A stretch of DNA of 64,000 nt, taken from assembly GCA_020205615.1 (NCBI GenBank), contig CM035171.1, forward strand, positions 5,507,601-5,571,600, given 5' to 3'. The notes below the pieces were generated by a model. The model made no database searches. It saw nothing but the letters and a program-made list of their open reading frames with translations, and was not told where the DNA came from. The position numbers and the translations under genes were made by a program. This document shows positions 1-12,273 of the stretch, piece by piece; position 1 is the first letter of the stretch; each line of letters opens with the position of its first letter. The DNA is from Panax quinquefolius (lineage: Eukaryota; Streptophyta; Magnoliopsida; Apiales; Araliaceae).

Positions 1-2
1 AC

Positions 3-561
3 TTCTCCGGTGATAATTTGCTGGACAGTATTGATTTTGATGACCTTTTCGACGGAATGGAAGATGATGAAGACGTGTTACCTGCTATGGAGATCATTGA
101 ACCCGACGACAATAATATCCTGCCGAATATATTTATGTTTGAAAAAAATATAGCAGATGAGAATAATAATTCAACTACTAGTACTAGCCAGGAGGAGGAA
201 GAGGAGGAGGAAGACAAAGTTAATTCAGGTTCGGGATTTGGATCATCAGGATTAACGTCGTCCAGTTTGAATAATCAAGGAGAAGAAATTGTAAGCAAGA
301 GAGATGAATCCGTTGCGCCACCAAAGAAAGCTGCTGATCATAAAGGAAGAAAATCATCTAAGAATCATCAAGGCAAGAGAAAAGTCAAGGTAATTTAATT
401 AGCAAAAAAAAGTCAAGGTAATTTATTATTTAGTACTTACAACTATATACTTAATAGCTAGGTCGAGCTAATTAACATGAGCTACGTACGTACACATATA
501 TATTGTTATGTAGGAGTAATTTTTATTTACTTTTATGTTAGGCGGCACCTAACTTAAATTC

Positions 562-597
<36 letters not shown>

Positions 598-2088
598 AAC
601 AGTTCTTCTAGTATAATTAAACCTTCAAAATCTTTAAATAATTCCCTATCATACTTGCGGATCTTCACATCTTCATGGGTTAGCTAGATATATAGATGCT
701 GAAGCCTCAATGGCTTCACGAGAATTAATTATGAGTGTATACAATTATTCCTGTAATTAATATAAAGTTAGTCTACATCGAATAATAAACACTCGGGTAA
801 TCTACTTTAAATAATTAGAATTTTGGGGAGAAAGAGGAGAGAGAATTGTATAAGATTATTTAATTTTAGTTAGAATTTTGGAGATATATACATACACACG
901 AGTAATGACAATTAATTTTTAATTTCTTGAATTGTGCTGTAATTAATATAAAACTATTAGGTGGATTGGACACCAGAACTGCACAGAAGATTTGTGCAAG
1001 CAGTGGAGCAGCTAGGGGTGGATAAGGCAGTCCCTTCCAGAATATTAGAGCTCATGGGAATAGATTGTCTCACTCGCCATAACATTGCCAGCCATCTTCA
1101 AGTAAGTATATATATATATACACATATATACATACATACAGCCCTACGTACTTATTATTTATTACATACCTTGAAAAATTATTTGTTAGTACAAATATTT
1201 AAAAGACAAATGTGAAAACTCTAAAAGTACTCAAACTTAGTATGAAAAAGAACACGAGAAGTACAACTAATTAATATATTTGTGCTACACATGACGATTC
1301 ATTGTTTTAGGGATTCCTTTGCCTTTGCAGCATATTTGTCATCATTTCAGTTTCTAAATCCTCATTTCCGAAATTTTAAATTATTTTAAATTTGCATGGA
1401 CATGCATTTTATCCTTTTAATTAATATATTTGTAGTACATTTTTAGTTCTAATGCATTGATTGACGTTTTCTTTTGGAGCGTGGGTACATATGCTGATTT
1501 ACAGTTTTGTATTTTCTTGATTTTCTAGAATTTGTCCTAATTGCTTTTTCTTTTTTCAGTTTGTATTATCAGTATATCATTGATTTTTTTCTATTCTTGG
1601 AATTTATCATGGTGCGCGCTTAATTGGTAATTTTATGAATGAAATGAAGTGTAAATAGTAGTCTTGATTGAGGAACTAGAATTAATAAATAAATAAGAGA
1701 CTCAAACTTTTGAGTTGGATTATGCAGAAATATCGATCTCATCGGAAACATTTACTAGCTAGAGAAGCTGAGGCAGCAAGCTGGACTCAGAGGCGGCAAA
1801 TGTATGGTGCTACCACCGGAGGAGGAGGAGGAGGATGCAAGAGAGAGATGAGTAGTCCTTGGCTTGCACCCACCATTTGCTTCCCTCCCATGGCACCTAT
1901 GCCTCATTTTAGACCCTTGCACGTTTGGGGTCATCCCTCCATGGATCAATCCTTAAGGCATATATGGCCTAAACACTTGGCCCCTTCCCGATCTCCACCG
2001 CCACCCATATGGCCACCTGCAGCCCCGTCTCCACACCTTCCACCACCACCAGCGGACCCTTCTTTCTGGCACTCGCGCCACCAACGCG

Positions 2089-2125
<37 letters not shown>

Positions 2126-2568
2126 ATTAATTATTAATTATAATGATTTTACAGAACATATAATTACTTTAGCTTCAAACCTTATACACAAAAATGATCA
2201 TACCAGCTATGAGATAGTAGTACCTCTACAAAAGTTCAACTTTAATTTATTTATTTTATATCCTTTTAATTATTTTTATAGGCTTGTAATGTTAAGGAGG
2301 ATATGATGTCACTTGAATTAATTAGAGCGAGCTCGCTGATAAACAAATTTTGAATAAGCTCTCTCTATATATAATTTGGCATCTTCTATTTGTAGTTTCC
2401 AAACTCTCTAACACCGGGAACACCTTGCTTTCCACCACCATCACTGGCACCAACGGTAACTATTCATTACCATTTTTATTTTTATTTTTATTTTTATTTT
2501 TGAGACTGTTAAGTATGTGGAAGTGCTCTTATTTTGGGTTCATGTAAAAATACTTGAACCTTATTAAT

Positions 2569-2621
<53 letters not shown>

Positions 2622-2977
2622 TTTAATTGTGGAGTTCATGGCTTAATTATATGGTCTCAACTGATCATACGACAGATATTTCCGGCTCCACCGGTCCAGG
2701 GCATTCCACCCCATGCCATGTACAAAGTAGACCCCAGCCCTGATGTCCAGACTGCTCCGGCCGGACAAACTTGCCCCCACCCTCCTTTTGATTTTCATCC
2801 GGTGAGAAAAGTATTTTTTTTGTTGCTAAATTGTGAGTATATAATAAGAAAGGAACAAAGAATTTAATTAATCTTTCAAGTGACTTTCTAATTATACATC
2901 AATCCTTAGCATGCATGCAATAGGATAGGTCTAACCTAATTATATAACAAGAATAATAATCTATATATGAAAAGTAG

Positions 2978-3049
<72 letters not shown>

Positions 3050-3137
3050 CATGTTTTATTGGCACGTAAATTACTGGACCACTACTCAATGAACATATTA
3101 TACCATTTTTATTGTCTATTTCATTTACATTAATATA

Positions 3138-3179
<42 letters not shown>

Positions 3180-3385
3180 CTTAAATATATAAATAAATGA
3201 TGGTATTAATTAATTAATTTTGGATCGTGTGACAGTCTAAGGAAAGCATAGATGCAGCTATTGGAGATGTTTTATCAAAGCCTTGGCTGCCACTTCCTCT
3301 CGGACTAAAACCTCCGTCTACTGATAGTGTAGTGGTGGAGCTCCACCGTCAAGGAATAGAAAAAATTCCACCTACCTGTGCTTGA
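3..3385 (+). CDS. GLK1: GOLDEN2-LIKE (GLK) GARP transcription factor, 5' end cut by window edge
   Basis: Nuclear activator of chloroplast and photosynthesis genes. Visible exons are 3-389, 961-1101, 1728-2087, 2396-2455, 2676-2801 and 3236-3385. All introns are GT-AG and phase 0, giving 407 residues plus a missing N-terminus. Exon 1 holds an acidic stretch (DSIDFDDLF, then a run of Glu) and the basic GKRKVK just before the DNA-binding domain. Exon 2 encodes most of the GARP/Myb-like domain ([29 protein letters not shown]). Exon 3 opens with [17 protein letters not shown], the GLK-specific extension, then a proline-rich region with [11 protein letters not shown]. Exon 6 encodes the C-terminal GCT box ([25 protein letters not shown]) and ends in PPTCA. 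Domain order and the GCT box separate GLK from other GARP proteins. GLK1 versus GLK2 cannot be settled here; the symbol rests on the matching gene order in Arabidopsis. Several introns carry TA or CT microsatellites. Confidence 0.95.
2088..2120 (+). repeat. CT microsatellite at the start of GLK intron 3
   Basis: A run of about thirteen CT dinucleotides begins five bases after the GT of the intron 3 donor (exon ends at 2087). It is seen directly in the sequence. The repeat touches the donor region, so length change could affect splicing; that is inference. Confidence 0.85.
2580..3176. repeat. Three TA microsatellites in GLK introns 4 and 5
   Basis: Long AT/TA arrays lie at about 2580-2619 (intron 4), 2991-3045 and 3137-3175 (intron 5); two are preceded by short CA runs. 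They are pure dinucleotide tracts with no coding content. Confidence 0.9.
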
Positions 3386-6300
3386 ATTCCCCTTAAAGAA
3401 ATTCAATCGATCCGGTTTAATTTCAGGGATTTTTCAAGCCAGATTTAAGAAGCCCCTCAATTCGACGACATTTCCTGCATTTAGATGGATTCATCATCTA
3501 TATGTATGCAACTTTTTTCTTTTCCCTTTAATCCATTTACACGTACTATGTTCTTGTTTGGCATATCTACGACAACAATTTTCTTTAGTTACCAGCTTAA
3601 CTATGTATCATAAACAAATAATTAATTTTGTAATGGTTCTTAATTATCAATATAAGATAATAATAATAATAATCATTGCCAAGTTAATTATATATCCCTT
3701 TTTGTGCTTACCACCTTTGAATTTTTTTTCTTTCTCATGTCCGGTAAATAAATTATGTCTTACAATTAAAATACAACTTTTAGTTGTTCTAAGTTTCACC
3801 GCAACATCTTTTCCTTACTCATTTTTGATGCGACGGTAGAAGAGTCTAATTTCGACTAATTGGAATAGGCTTAATTTCCGTTTGGTATATTTTAAAAGCG
3901 ACATAATTTTTTTTATTATAGAAGAGTTACATGGCATATAATAATATCAAATCGAAATTAGCGATTAGCCCTACAAGGCTATAAGACCCATCACCTTCAG
4001 TTATAACACATGCATTAATATAATTTTAAGCCAAAAAAACCGGTTTAAAACTGTCTTATTGTCGGTCAAAGTTTGATCAAACTTAAATATATATTTTTCG
4101 TTATTTTAATTTTCTTTATCTAAATTGATATTGGGTCAAAGTAGTTTATGACTATAAATATGCTTATTAGGGCTTGTGAACAATTACGTGTATTCATTAA
4201 TTGAGATTATATCTTTTGTTCTCTTCCTAATGAATTCAAGAGTTTTATATATTTCATTTGTGTTGGTACATTAAGCTTCATATCACATTTGTGTTAATTA
4301 AAACGTTACAATCTAACCATATTTCAGTGCGTCCATTTTTATTTGGGTAAGTAATTTATCCTTTCACTACTTTATATTTGGAAGCAGAGCTCAAATTAAT
4401 GTATGCTCAATTTAATCTTTAAAAATATAATTGATTATTGATTCGTATATTTCTTACATATGTATTTAGTTAACTTAATTTATCCTACATAAATATTAAT
4501 TCATCAACCTTATTTTTGTACATTAATTTATAAAAATATTTAAAAATCAAATTGAGATATTTTTAAGCGTGAAATTAATATATAGATTCACTCAAGTTTG
4601 GTCAGTACAAGATGAATATGTTTTTTTTAACTATCTAAAAGGAAGATTTATTAATTTATAATCTTAAATAAATATATATTAATTTTGTGTTTGAAAATAT
4701 TTTAAATTAATTTTCATAGTGAATAATAATTTTATAAATCGGAAAGAGAGAGTATTACATGTACCCCTTTGTACTAGTATAATTATCACCATCATAATTA
4801 TTAGTATTATTATTATTATTATCCCGTACCACTACTAAATTCTAAGGATTGGTTGTACATATACTAATTAAGGGGTTATTTTCTGATAAGCGCCATTCAT
4901 CATAGTCGAGAGTAAATTTGACAGTAAAGAATCAAATTAAAATCGAAATCATGACTAAAATCGCATCACGAAACCGCACCAATTAAAATTACCAATGAGT
5001 TCGGCGTATGTGGCGGTTTTAGGTGGGTTGAATAACCAAATTCTGATTAGGTTTGGTTCTTAGCCAAAACCGTACGCATAAAAGCTGAAAGCGCACTTAC
5101 GCCATGTGTGTGTATGTATGTATTATCTCAGTAAAATCTAAAAATTCTTTTCACTGAACACATTTCAAAGAAAACCTCACCGGTCTTGCGTTATCGTTCT
5201 TTCACTAATCGAAAGAAGATGGTTAAAGGTTATAGAGTCAAAATTAAGCATTTGGGTTTTGAAATTTTGGATTTGTTTGATGCGTTATTAGAGGGCTTAT
5301 AATAGAAGCCAAAGTCGTTGGTTCGCCTTGACTTAATCATTGGTTAAGGTACATCTTTATAGTAGTAATAGTCTAATAGATTATTTTTCAAATTATGTAC
5401 AATTATGATTATATTCTATAAGTCATCCTTGTAATATATATGATAAAATTTTATTCCATCTCAAAGTATATCTTTTAATTTTTGGAGGAAGCTAGATAAG
5501 CATTCTTACTTGTTATCGAATACGTAGTCTTACGTTGTTTTATATAAGCGTATGTTTTAGTTTTAAAGCATCGTTCATTTATTATAAAAAAGCTATTTTA
5601 TGTGTCTCGTTGTTACATGATTTGATGGTGAATTTGACGTATTTTGCGGAAGGAGCTTTGTTTCTATCTTGATTTAATTCTCAATCTTGAAATTCTATCG
5701 GCTAAGTTAATTCTTTCGATGTGAGGTCGTGTTAAATTTATTGAAGCTTAAATCTTTTGTTGTTTCAATTGGTTTTGGAATCGAAATCATGACTTGCGAA
5801 CTAAAAAAAGCTTGTAGCATGCTCATGGCGATTTGGATGCAGTTTTGAATTTATCAAATCGCACTTAAACGATTTCGATTACAGTTTGAACTTCAAACCG
5901 CATCAAATTGTACCACGCTCACTCCTAGTGGAGAGAGAGAGAGAAATCCAGCGGCAAGGAATACTACTATAGTATCATGGTTTGGTATATATAGGAGTCA
6001 AAGTCAATTTATGTATTATTCGAAGAATCAGCACATGTACGTGACTATCATGGATTGGGATAACGCATTACCCAGTACTAGTAATACTACTATCCTCATC
6101 GAGCGTGGACGTGGTACATACAAATTACTCCTCAAATCGATCGGATTCATGGGATTTTCTCAGGAACGTGTAGTCGACTAACTTAAAGTTCGCGTGGAGT
6201 ATTTAGTAGTAGGTGATAGAGACCAAACGCAATTAAAGCGTGGATGTGGACTGAGGCCTAGTCACGAGGTCCCCTGCCATGCCATATACTAATAGCGAAT

Positions 6301-6636
6301 CTGTGGGTGCCACGTCTGGTCCACATAACATACATGTGTGTTCCTCCTCATACTCAGAACGGAAAAGGAAATGAAAGGCAGATAGCTGACTTGGAGTTCA
6401 CAATGGGACCCACTGGTAAAAATTGTGAGCCACAAGATTGCCGTACTGCGAAAGGTGGGAGTTTTGGAAGTATGGTAAAAGAACAGCGTTGATGTCATGG
6501 AACTTGACGTGGCAGCCATCAGAACGTGAACGTAGCTTTCAAACAGATTTTACTCATTTACTTCTTTCTACCATCTTTTTTATTCGCTAAATTTACTCGT
6601 GCTCTTTTCTTTTATACCTTTTTTATAACTCCAACA
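3386..6636. other. Intergenic DNA after GLK, no gene seen
   Basis: It holds the GLK 3' UTR, then AT-rich sequence. About 4870-5935 has a different texture, with recurrent AATCGAAATC and AAACCGCA words and an end reading like the GAGCGTGGTAC of some hAT-like elements. I could not find matching terminal repeats. About 6160-6530 is less AT-rich and could be a promoter remnant. No open frame resembles a protein family. Confidence 0.5.
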
Positions 6637-6638
6637 TA

Positions 6639-6946
6639 CTCCCTCCGTCTGGAATAAAAAATTTGGTTGATTTTTTTTTTTTTTTTTTTTTTTTTACGTA
6701 TATTAAGCGAGATGAATAAAATAGTAAAATTATTCATAATAATATTATTAATTATTTTTAATAGTTATTTAATTCAAAATATTCTCCCTCCATATATGTA
6801 GAGAGAGAATTAGAATAAAAAAAATATTTAATATTACAGGCGTAATAGAAAAAATGTGTAAAAATTTGGTTATTAAAATAAAATGAACATTTAACATGGG
6901 ACTGTCTAAAATAGTAATAAAGATTTTTATCATGGGACGGAAGGAG
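6639..6946. mobile_element. Stowaway-like MITE, degenerate
   Basis: The left end reads CTCCCTCCGTC after a TA. The right end reads GACGGAAGGAG, an inverted match. The interior is AT-rich and non-coding. The right TA target copy is not clean, and a second CTCCCTCC at 6784 suggests nesting or rearrangement. CTCCCTCCGT ends are the known Stowaway (Tc1/mariner MITE) signature. Confidence 0.6.
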
Positions 6947-6998
6947 AAATATCTTTTGCACAGGAATGTACATTTCAGCTCAAATTTTATATTATAAG

Positions 6999-7038
<40 letters not shown>

Positions 7039-7040
<2 letters not shown>

Positions 7041-7405
7041 ACAAGATCCAGTCCGGACGTCCGGACCGGATCTAATCGTTTGGACTTTTTTTTTTTTTTG
7101 TTTTTTATTTTAAAACAACTAAAAAATAAAAAAATTATAGAATTGAAATTTTTTCATATCTGATGTTTTGGATGTGATTTGAGTGCGTATAACAAAACAT
7201 GTATATACGATCTGTCTTGATTGTACCACCATTTTTTTAGTATAGGTATTTAAATCCTATTTAAAATATTATATTATAGAAAATTTCGATTCAATAAAAT
7301 ATTAAATATTTTTTTTTAGTTGTTTTTTTAAAAAAAAGCAAAAAAAAAATAATAATAATTTTGGTCCGTTTTTGATCAGGTCCGGTAATTTTGATCCGTT
7401 TTCTG
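7039..7405. mobile_element. Small element inserted inside a TA array (copy A)
   Basis: About 367 bp of distinct sequence is flanked on the left by a TA array ending at 7038 and on the right by TATATATA from 7406. The interior (about 7160-7335) shares ordered words with 13220-13370: TTTTGGAT(A/G)TGATTTG, ACCATTTTT, AAATTTCGATTC, AATATTTTT and AGTTGTTT. The ends carry GTCCGGAC-type words but only a weak inverted repeat. Two related copies both sitting in TA arrays suggest a transposon that targets them, like rice Micron elements. Confidence 0.55.
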
Positions 7406-7560
7406 TATATATATATATAATACCAATTTTACATTTGGTGAGTCCTGGGTGGTTGAAACTTGTATAAACGTCCATTTTAATCAACGACAAATGCCACCGT
7501 GAGATGTCTCGGTCGGTATAAGTAGTTAGTGAAAAGAGTTGCTCCATCAAGAGTAAAAAA

Positions 7561-9347
7561 TAATACTAGTATCCAAGTTATTTTACCGTTGGAGACTCCT
7601 TTTTATAGTTTCACTTTTCCTATCTCATCAGCCTGTAAAATCAAATAGATGGGCAAAGGTTTTTATGAGGGTAAGGGATAATTAGTATTCTGAAATTAGA
7701 TATATATTTTTATGAGGGTACCTTTGACTGGCACTGGCACTGGCACTGGCTAGTAATTTTATAGTAGTTATAGTTATTACTACTACTAGTATTTTTCAAA
7801 TATATAGCCAGACGCATCGCAATTCCTAATTGGAACTCAAACTTGTTTACTAATGCAAGGCTTTCAAGTAGGAGTTCAATGGGACACAAGCACTAGTAAA
7901 ACAACAGCAGCCCAGCCCAATTCAGGTAGTTTGATATCCAACTAAAGTAGTAGTCAGTCAAATGTGGGCTCCTAAACTTTCTGAAATTATATTACCATGT
8001 CCAAAACATTTGGGCCGTTTCTCATTCTAAAGTCAAAATTTGACTAATTTCATTAATTCCATCAATCGCGCCAGATCTCATCTTCTGTAGGAGAAGTAAG
8101 GAGCATTTTCTATCATTAAACTCTATCCCTTTCAATTAAAATTAAAATTAACCTACAATGCTACAACAATTAATTGAAGGTAAGTTTTACTTGAATTTTT
8201 CCTTTCCTCTATAAAATTGAATTGCAATAAAAATTCTACTAGTTCCAAAAAAGATATCAAATATTAATATAAAATAACGCATTATCTAATAACACAACAC
8301 CTTTCAAGTATAATTAATTTAATTATCATGTCACACTATTATTTTATTATTAATTAAATATTTATTATTTTAATAGTAAATATGGAATACTAATATATTC
8401 AACAAAATTTTTTAATATTTTACAAAGATGACTGTTGGAGCATTTACATATATAAATATATGATATTGTCTGATTTGCTTTTTCCAGTTTATCATCTTCA
8501 TTTTCCCTGATCACTGTGAATGACTGAGAGGTTATTTAATAGTAATTTATAAACCTTCTGATTGTAGTAGATTATTATTCAAATAAAATAAAAGATTGTT
8601 TTCGTACTACATGATTATTTACTTGGACAAAATTACCATAGACTTATTGTCATATTTTACTTACCTCAATATTCAACCGGTCACATCATTAATTTTTTTA
8701 TCCAAAATTCAATTAAATATATTAATTTATATAAATATCAACTCATCACATTACTAGATCGAGGATAAAGATAGATTTAAAAATATATATAATCTCTTTT
8801 ATTTATTTTTATCACCTTAATTTGCTTAAAAATTATACGTGGGGAATATTTTAAAATATATATCTCATCCCCTTTGAAGGAATGAATAGTAATTTTAAAA
8901 CATAAATTGTGAAGTGACCTCCTAACTAAATCAAGTACCCGAAAGTGTAGAATGGGACCCCTTCTTTATAATTGTGTTGCCTTACATTAGAGAGCAAGAG
9001 TCCGTTGGACGAGAATCTAGAAAAGAAAAATACTCCACAAAGCTTTTTTGACTAAGACCACCAAGTAATTATGTTTTATGGAATTGCAAAAAATAATTAG
9101 GTTTAGGTCCTTAGACATCTTCATAAATATAGCACATGAGGCCTGCAGTAATGCCATAATTTCAAATATACCCCACTTGTACACCCTCCATCTCCTCAAT
9201 CCCCGCATTTCATCCCGCCAGTGACATACAATTTATTCCTAGCTACTACACACACGAAAAAGGCTCATTTGAAATATCTATCTATCTATCTATCTATATA
9301 TTGTCAAATTGTGACACCAAATTAATTCCCTCATCTATCTTTCTATC
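7561..9347. other. Intergenic DNA upstream of the E6-like gene
   Basis: AT-rich and non-coding. It holds a short GGCACT(N) tandem at about 7730-7750 and a TATC/CTAT microsatellite at about 9278-9299, roughly 50 bp before the E6-like start codon. No gene seen. Confidence 0.6.
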
Positions 9348-10082
9348 ATGGCTCACTATTCAAATGCCCTCTCTTTTCTCTTGGTCATTGTCCTTTTTTT
9401 CTCTCGCCAAATTGAAGCTAGGGAAAGCAAGTTCTTCACCAAGGCTATTAATATTCACTACCTTAATACCAACGCCACCGTCTCCTCCCAAGTAGAACCA
9501 CCATCACCCTCGCCGTCGGAAGCACCTACACCGGTAGAAAGCGAAAACGGCTACGGCCTGTACGGTCAAGGTCATGCCACCGAGTTCCCTAATACATTTG
9601 ACAAGGGTGAAAGCGATATCCCGAGCGAAAAATTTAAAGAAGAAAGTAACAAAGAGTACTTGAACAACAACAACGGATACCCTAGCAACTACAATGAGCA
9701 TGCTTACGTGACGGTGCCACAAGGCTTGAGTACTGACACGAAGTTTATGGAGAACGACCCTAAATTCGCTCCTACCACCGGAATTCCAAACCAAGTTCCG
9801 GAGGAAAATCTTTACAACAATGGCTACCCCAACAACTATAATGAGAATGCTTACGTGACGGTGCCACAAGACACGACGTTTATGGAGGACGGTAAGTACT
9901 ATTATGACCCTAAGAATGAGAGGAGAAAGTATGAGGCAGTTAAGGAAAGTAGTGGGAATAACAATGAAGGGTATTATGGTAATAATAATGGTGAAAAGTC
10001 AAAATATGAGTTTGACTCCATGGAAGAGTACGAGAGGCAGGAAGGGTATCCACAAACTGATCAAGGGGAGTATGTTCCGTGA
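9348..10082 (+). CDS. Protein E6-like, secreted Asn/Tyr-rich protein
   Basis: A single-exon 244-residue protein. Residues 1-24 form a signal peptide (hydrophobic SFLLVIVLFF core, ending QIEA), followed by RESKFF, the conserved mature start of the E6 family first described in cotton fibre. Then come a Pro/Ser-rich stretch (51-62), ENGYGLYGQG (66-75) and two near-identical blocks around residues 110-125 and 159-174 (GYPxNYNExAYVTVPQ). After them are MEDGKYYYDPKNE (179-191) and an Asn-rich tail. E6 proteins are thought to act in cell walls; their biochemical role is unknown. The ATG at 9348 is chosen because it gives the intact signal peptide; a longer frame starting upstream at 9301 is a different reading frame. 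The two internal blocks look like a recent duplication. Confidence 0.88.
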   Translation: MAHYSNALSFLLVIVLFFSRQIEARESKFFTKAINIHYLNTNATVSSQVEPPSPSPSEAPTPVESENGYGLYGQGHATEFPNTFDKGESDIPSEKFKEESNKEYLNNNNGYPSNYNEHAYVTVPQGLSTDTKFMENDPKFAPTTGIPNQVPEENLYNNGYPNNYNENAYVTVPQDTTFMEDGKYYYDPKNERRKYEAVKESSGNNNEGYYGNNNGEKSKYEFDSMEEYERQEGYPQTDQGEYVP

Positions 10083-10446
10083 ACAGTTAGGCGATACATG
10101 CATATCAATTATCACCGGCCACAGATCGACAGATAGTACGTAGAAATTTAGAAAGAAAAATACGACTAAATTAATTATTCTGGTGATCTATCTAATGTTT
10201 GTTTGTTTGTGATTTAGTACTTATTTAAGTCAGTTGTGCTTAATTTGTATTTCTTTTTGTTTTTGCAAATCAAATGGATGAAATTCAAGTTGATATATTA
10301 AATATCATATGAATTCACAAATTAAATGAGCTTACATTATATATATCAAAAGCTTGTTAAGATCAAACGGATTTCCAAACATATATTGACGACTCTTGTC
10401 GAATTCTTTAAGTAATAATGTAATATTATATAATAAAATAATTATG

Positions 10447-10487
<41 letters not shown>

Positions 10488-10960
10488 GGAGGATAAAGAC
10501 AAGTTTAATTTGATTGCTTAATTTCGGGCCGGTCAAAAGGCAATACCTACCAAGACATTTAAATATCTTTATTTTTCTTAGGAAAGCAAGTACGAGTATT
10601 AATTTTCTCTTGTTACTAAATGTCCTTTTTCTTTTTCAGACTTCTTTAAAATCCAATTTGCAGTGTCAATTAAGTATATATATATTATATTAGGCTTGTA
10701 CAAATCAAAACGTCAAAATTAGTACTACTACTTTGTTAGTTAATTAAGACGAATTAGAGACTTCCTAGCTAGCAATAATACTCCATATAGAGACGTCCAT
10801 GATGATTACAGCTACATGATTAGTGTAGTAATATACTCCATATCCATGCATGCACCATATTTTATTTAGTCTTCCATCATAATTAGCTCTTTGCTTGCTT
10901 GAATTTTAATTTAGCATGCAACTCTGAGTAATTATGTCAACCGACAGACCTTGCTTTTAC
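10083..10960. other. Intergenic DNA downstream of the E6-like gene
   Basis: E6-like 3' UTR, then AT-rich sequence with a TA array at about 10449-10481. No coding region or RNA gene is recognised. Confidence 0.6.
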
Positions 10961-11000
10961 CCCCTCCCCCCCCAACCCCAACCCCAACCCCAACCCCAAA
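10961..11000. repeat. C-rich tract with CCCCAA repeats
   Basis: A run of C followed by about five CCCCAA units, immediately left of the tandem foldback elements. Not the plant telomere unit (CCCTAAA). Confidence 0.8.
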
Positions 11001-11023
11001 TTGGGGGCGGTCCGGTGCAAATG

Positions 11024-11559
11024 TACTGGACGTTTATTTTTATTTATTTTTTTTTTTTGCTTTTTTACCACAATTATGAGATAAAAAATAAAATTAATAA
11101 AGCAATTTGAACAAAAAAATTGTAAAAGAAAAATATTTTTATTGAAAAACACTATAAACTTACGGTGTTTTTGATAAAAAATATCTTTCTTTATAATTTT
11201 GTTCAAACTTTCTATTATTTTTATTTTTTTCTCATAATTATGGTTTAAAAAAAAAAAAAAAAAGGGGTGCACCGGTCATACCGGTCGTTAAGGGTACCGG
11301 TCATACTGGACGTTTATTTTTTTTATTTTTTATTTTTTGCTTTTTTACAATTATGAGATAAAAAATAAAAAATAATAAAAGTTTGAGCAAAAAAATTGTA
11401 AAAAAGAAATACATTTTTATTGAAAAACTTTATAAACTTGCGGTGTTTTTCAATAAAAATATACTTTCTTTTTATATATTTGTTTATTATTTTTTTTTTT
11501 TCTCATAATTATAGTTTAAAAAAAAAAAAAAAAGTGCACCAGTCATACCGGTCGTTAAG
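11024..11559. mobile_element. Two head-to-tail copies of a foldback MITE
   Basis: Copy 1 is about 11024-11303 and copy 2 about 11304-11559. Both start TACTGGACGTTTATTTTT and end with GGTCATACCGGTCGTTAAG. Each copy is itself a hairpin: ACAATTATGAGATAAAAAATA on the left arm pairs with TTTTCTCATAATTAT near the right end, and further internal arms also match. No coding capacity. This is a non-autonomous foldback element duplicated in tandem; the superfamily is unclear. Confidence 0.7.
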
Positions 11560-12273
11560 TACCCCCCCAACTAAAAAATTTATAGGAGGAAGCTTTTACT
11601 TTCAGTTGGCATCCCGAGCAGAAGATTGATGTTCCCTATCGATCAGTCATCATCAACTACCTATACACACCCAAGTTGGTATATAGAGTCTAGTACTAAA
11701 AAATAGACTCACTTAGTATGAAGTTATTTTTTTGATAAGTTGATTAATTGACTAATAAAATAATGATATATATATCGCCAGCATGTATGTCGATGATACA
11801 TTGAATCGATTTAATGAAATTTATCTCAAAATAAACTTTATACTAACCAATTCCCTAAAAAATATGTCTGGAAATAACAGACTTGTTATTATTTATTTTT
11901 AAGATAATATTATATATTATGTTAAAAGTATTCCTTTATTTTATAATTTTTAATCATCTCAATCTCAATTTTAAGTATGAAAATAGTATAATTTATTTTT
12001 AAAATTAATAATATTATAATTTGAAACGTAGAAAATACAATTTATAAATACTTTGCTTGAATAATTTAAACAAACTGTTGTCTAATGAAGGCTATTGGAT
12101 TGGGTGGTTGAATTGATAAATTGGGGGGAAGGGGGCTTACCCTACAAGAACTACTGTTCGGTATATGTGCTCCCAACTCTAGAGGATTAAAGGGTACGTC
12201 AAACTAGTAACACTCATAAATTAGAATTAGGCCATCCTAAACATAAATAAATAATCCCGTAGAATGCGACATG

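Noticed and set aside
4870..5935. Possible hAT-like element with GAGCGTGGTAC-type end
   Set aside because: Only one end looked familiar; no inverted partner and no 8-bp duplication could be found.
9504..9869. A 121-codon minus-strand open frame
   Set aside because: Lies fully antisense to the E6-like gene, whose signal peptide and family motifs are clear.
10971..11000. CCCCAA repeats as an interstitial telomere
   Set aside because: Plant telomeres are CCCTAAA; CCCCAA is a ciliate-type unit. Here it is a short C-rich microsatellite beside the foldback elements.
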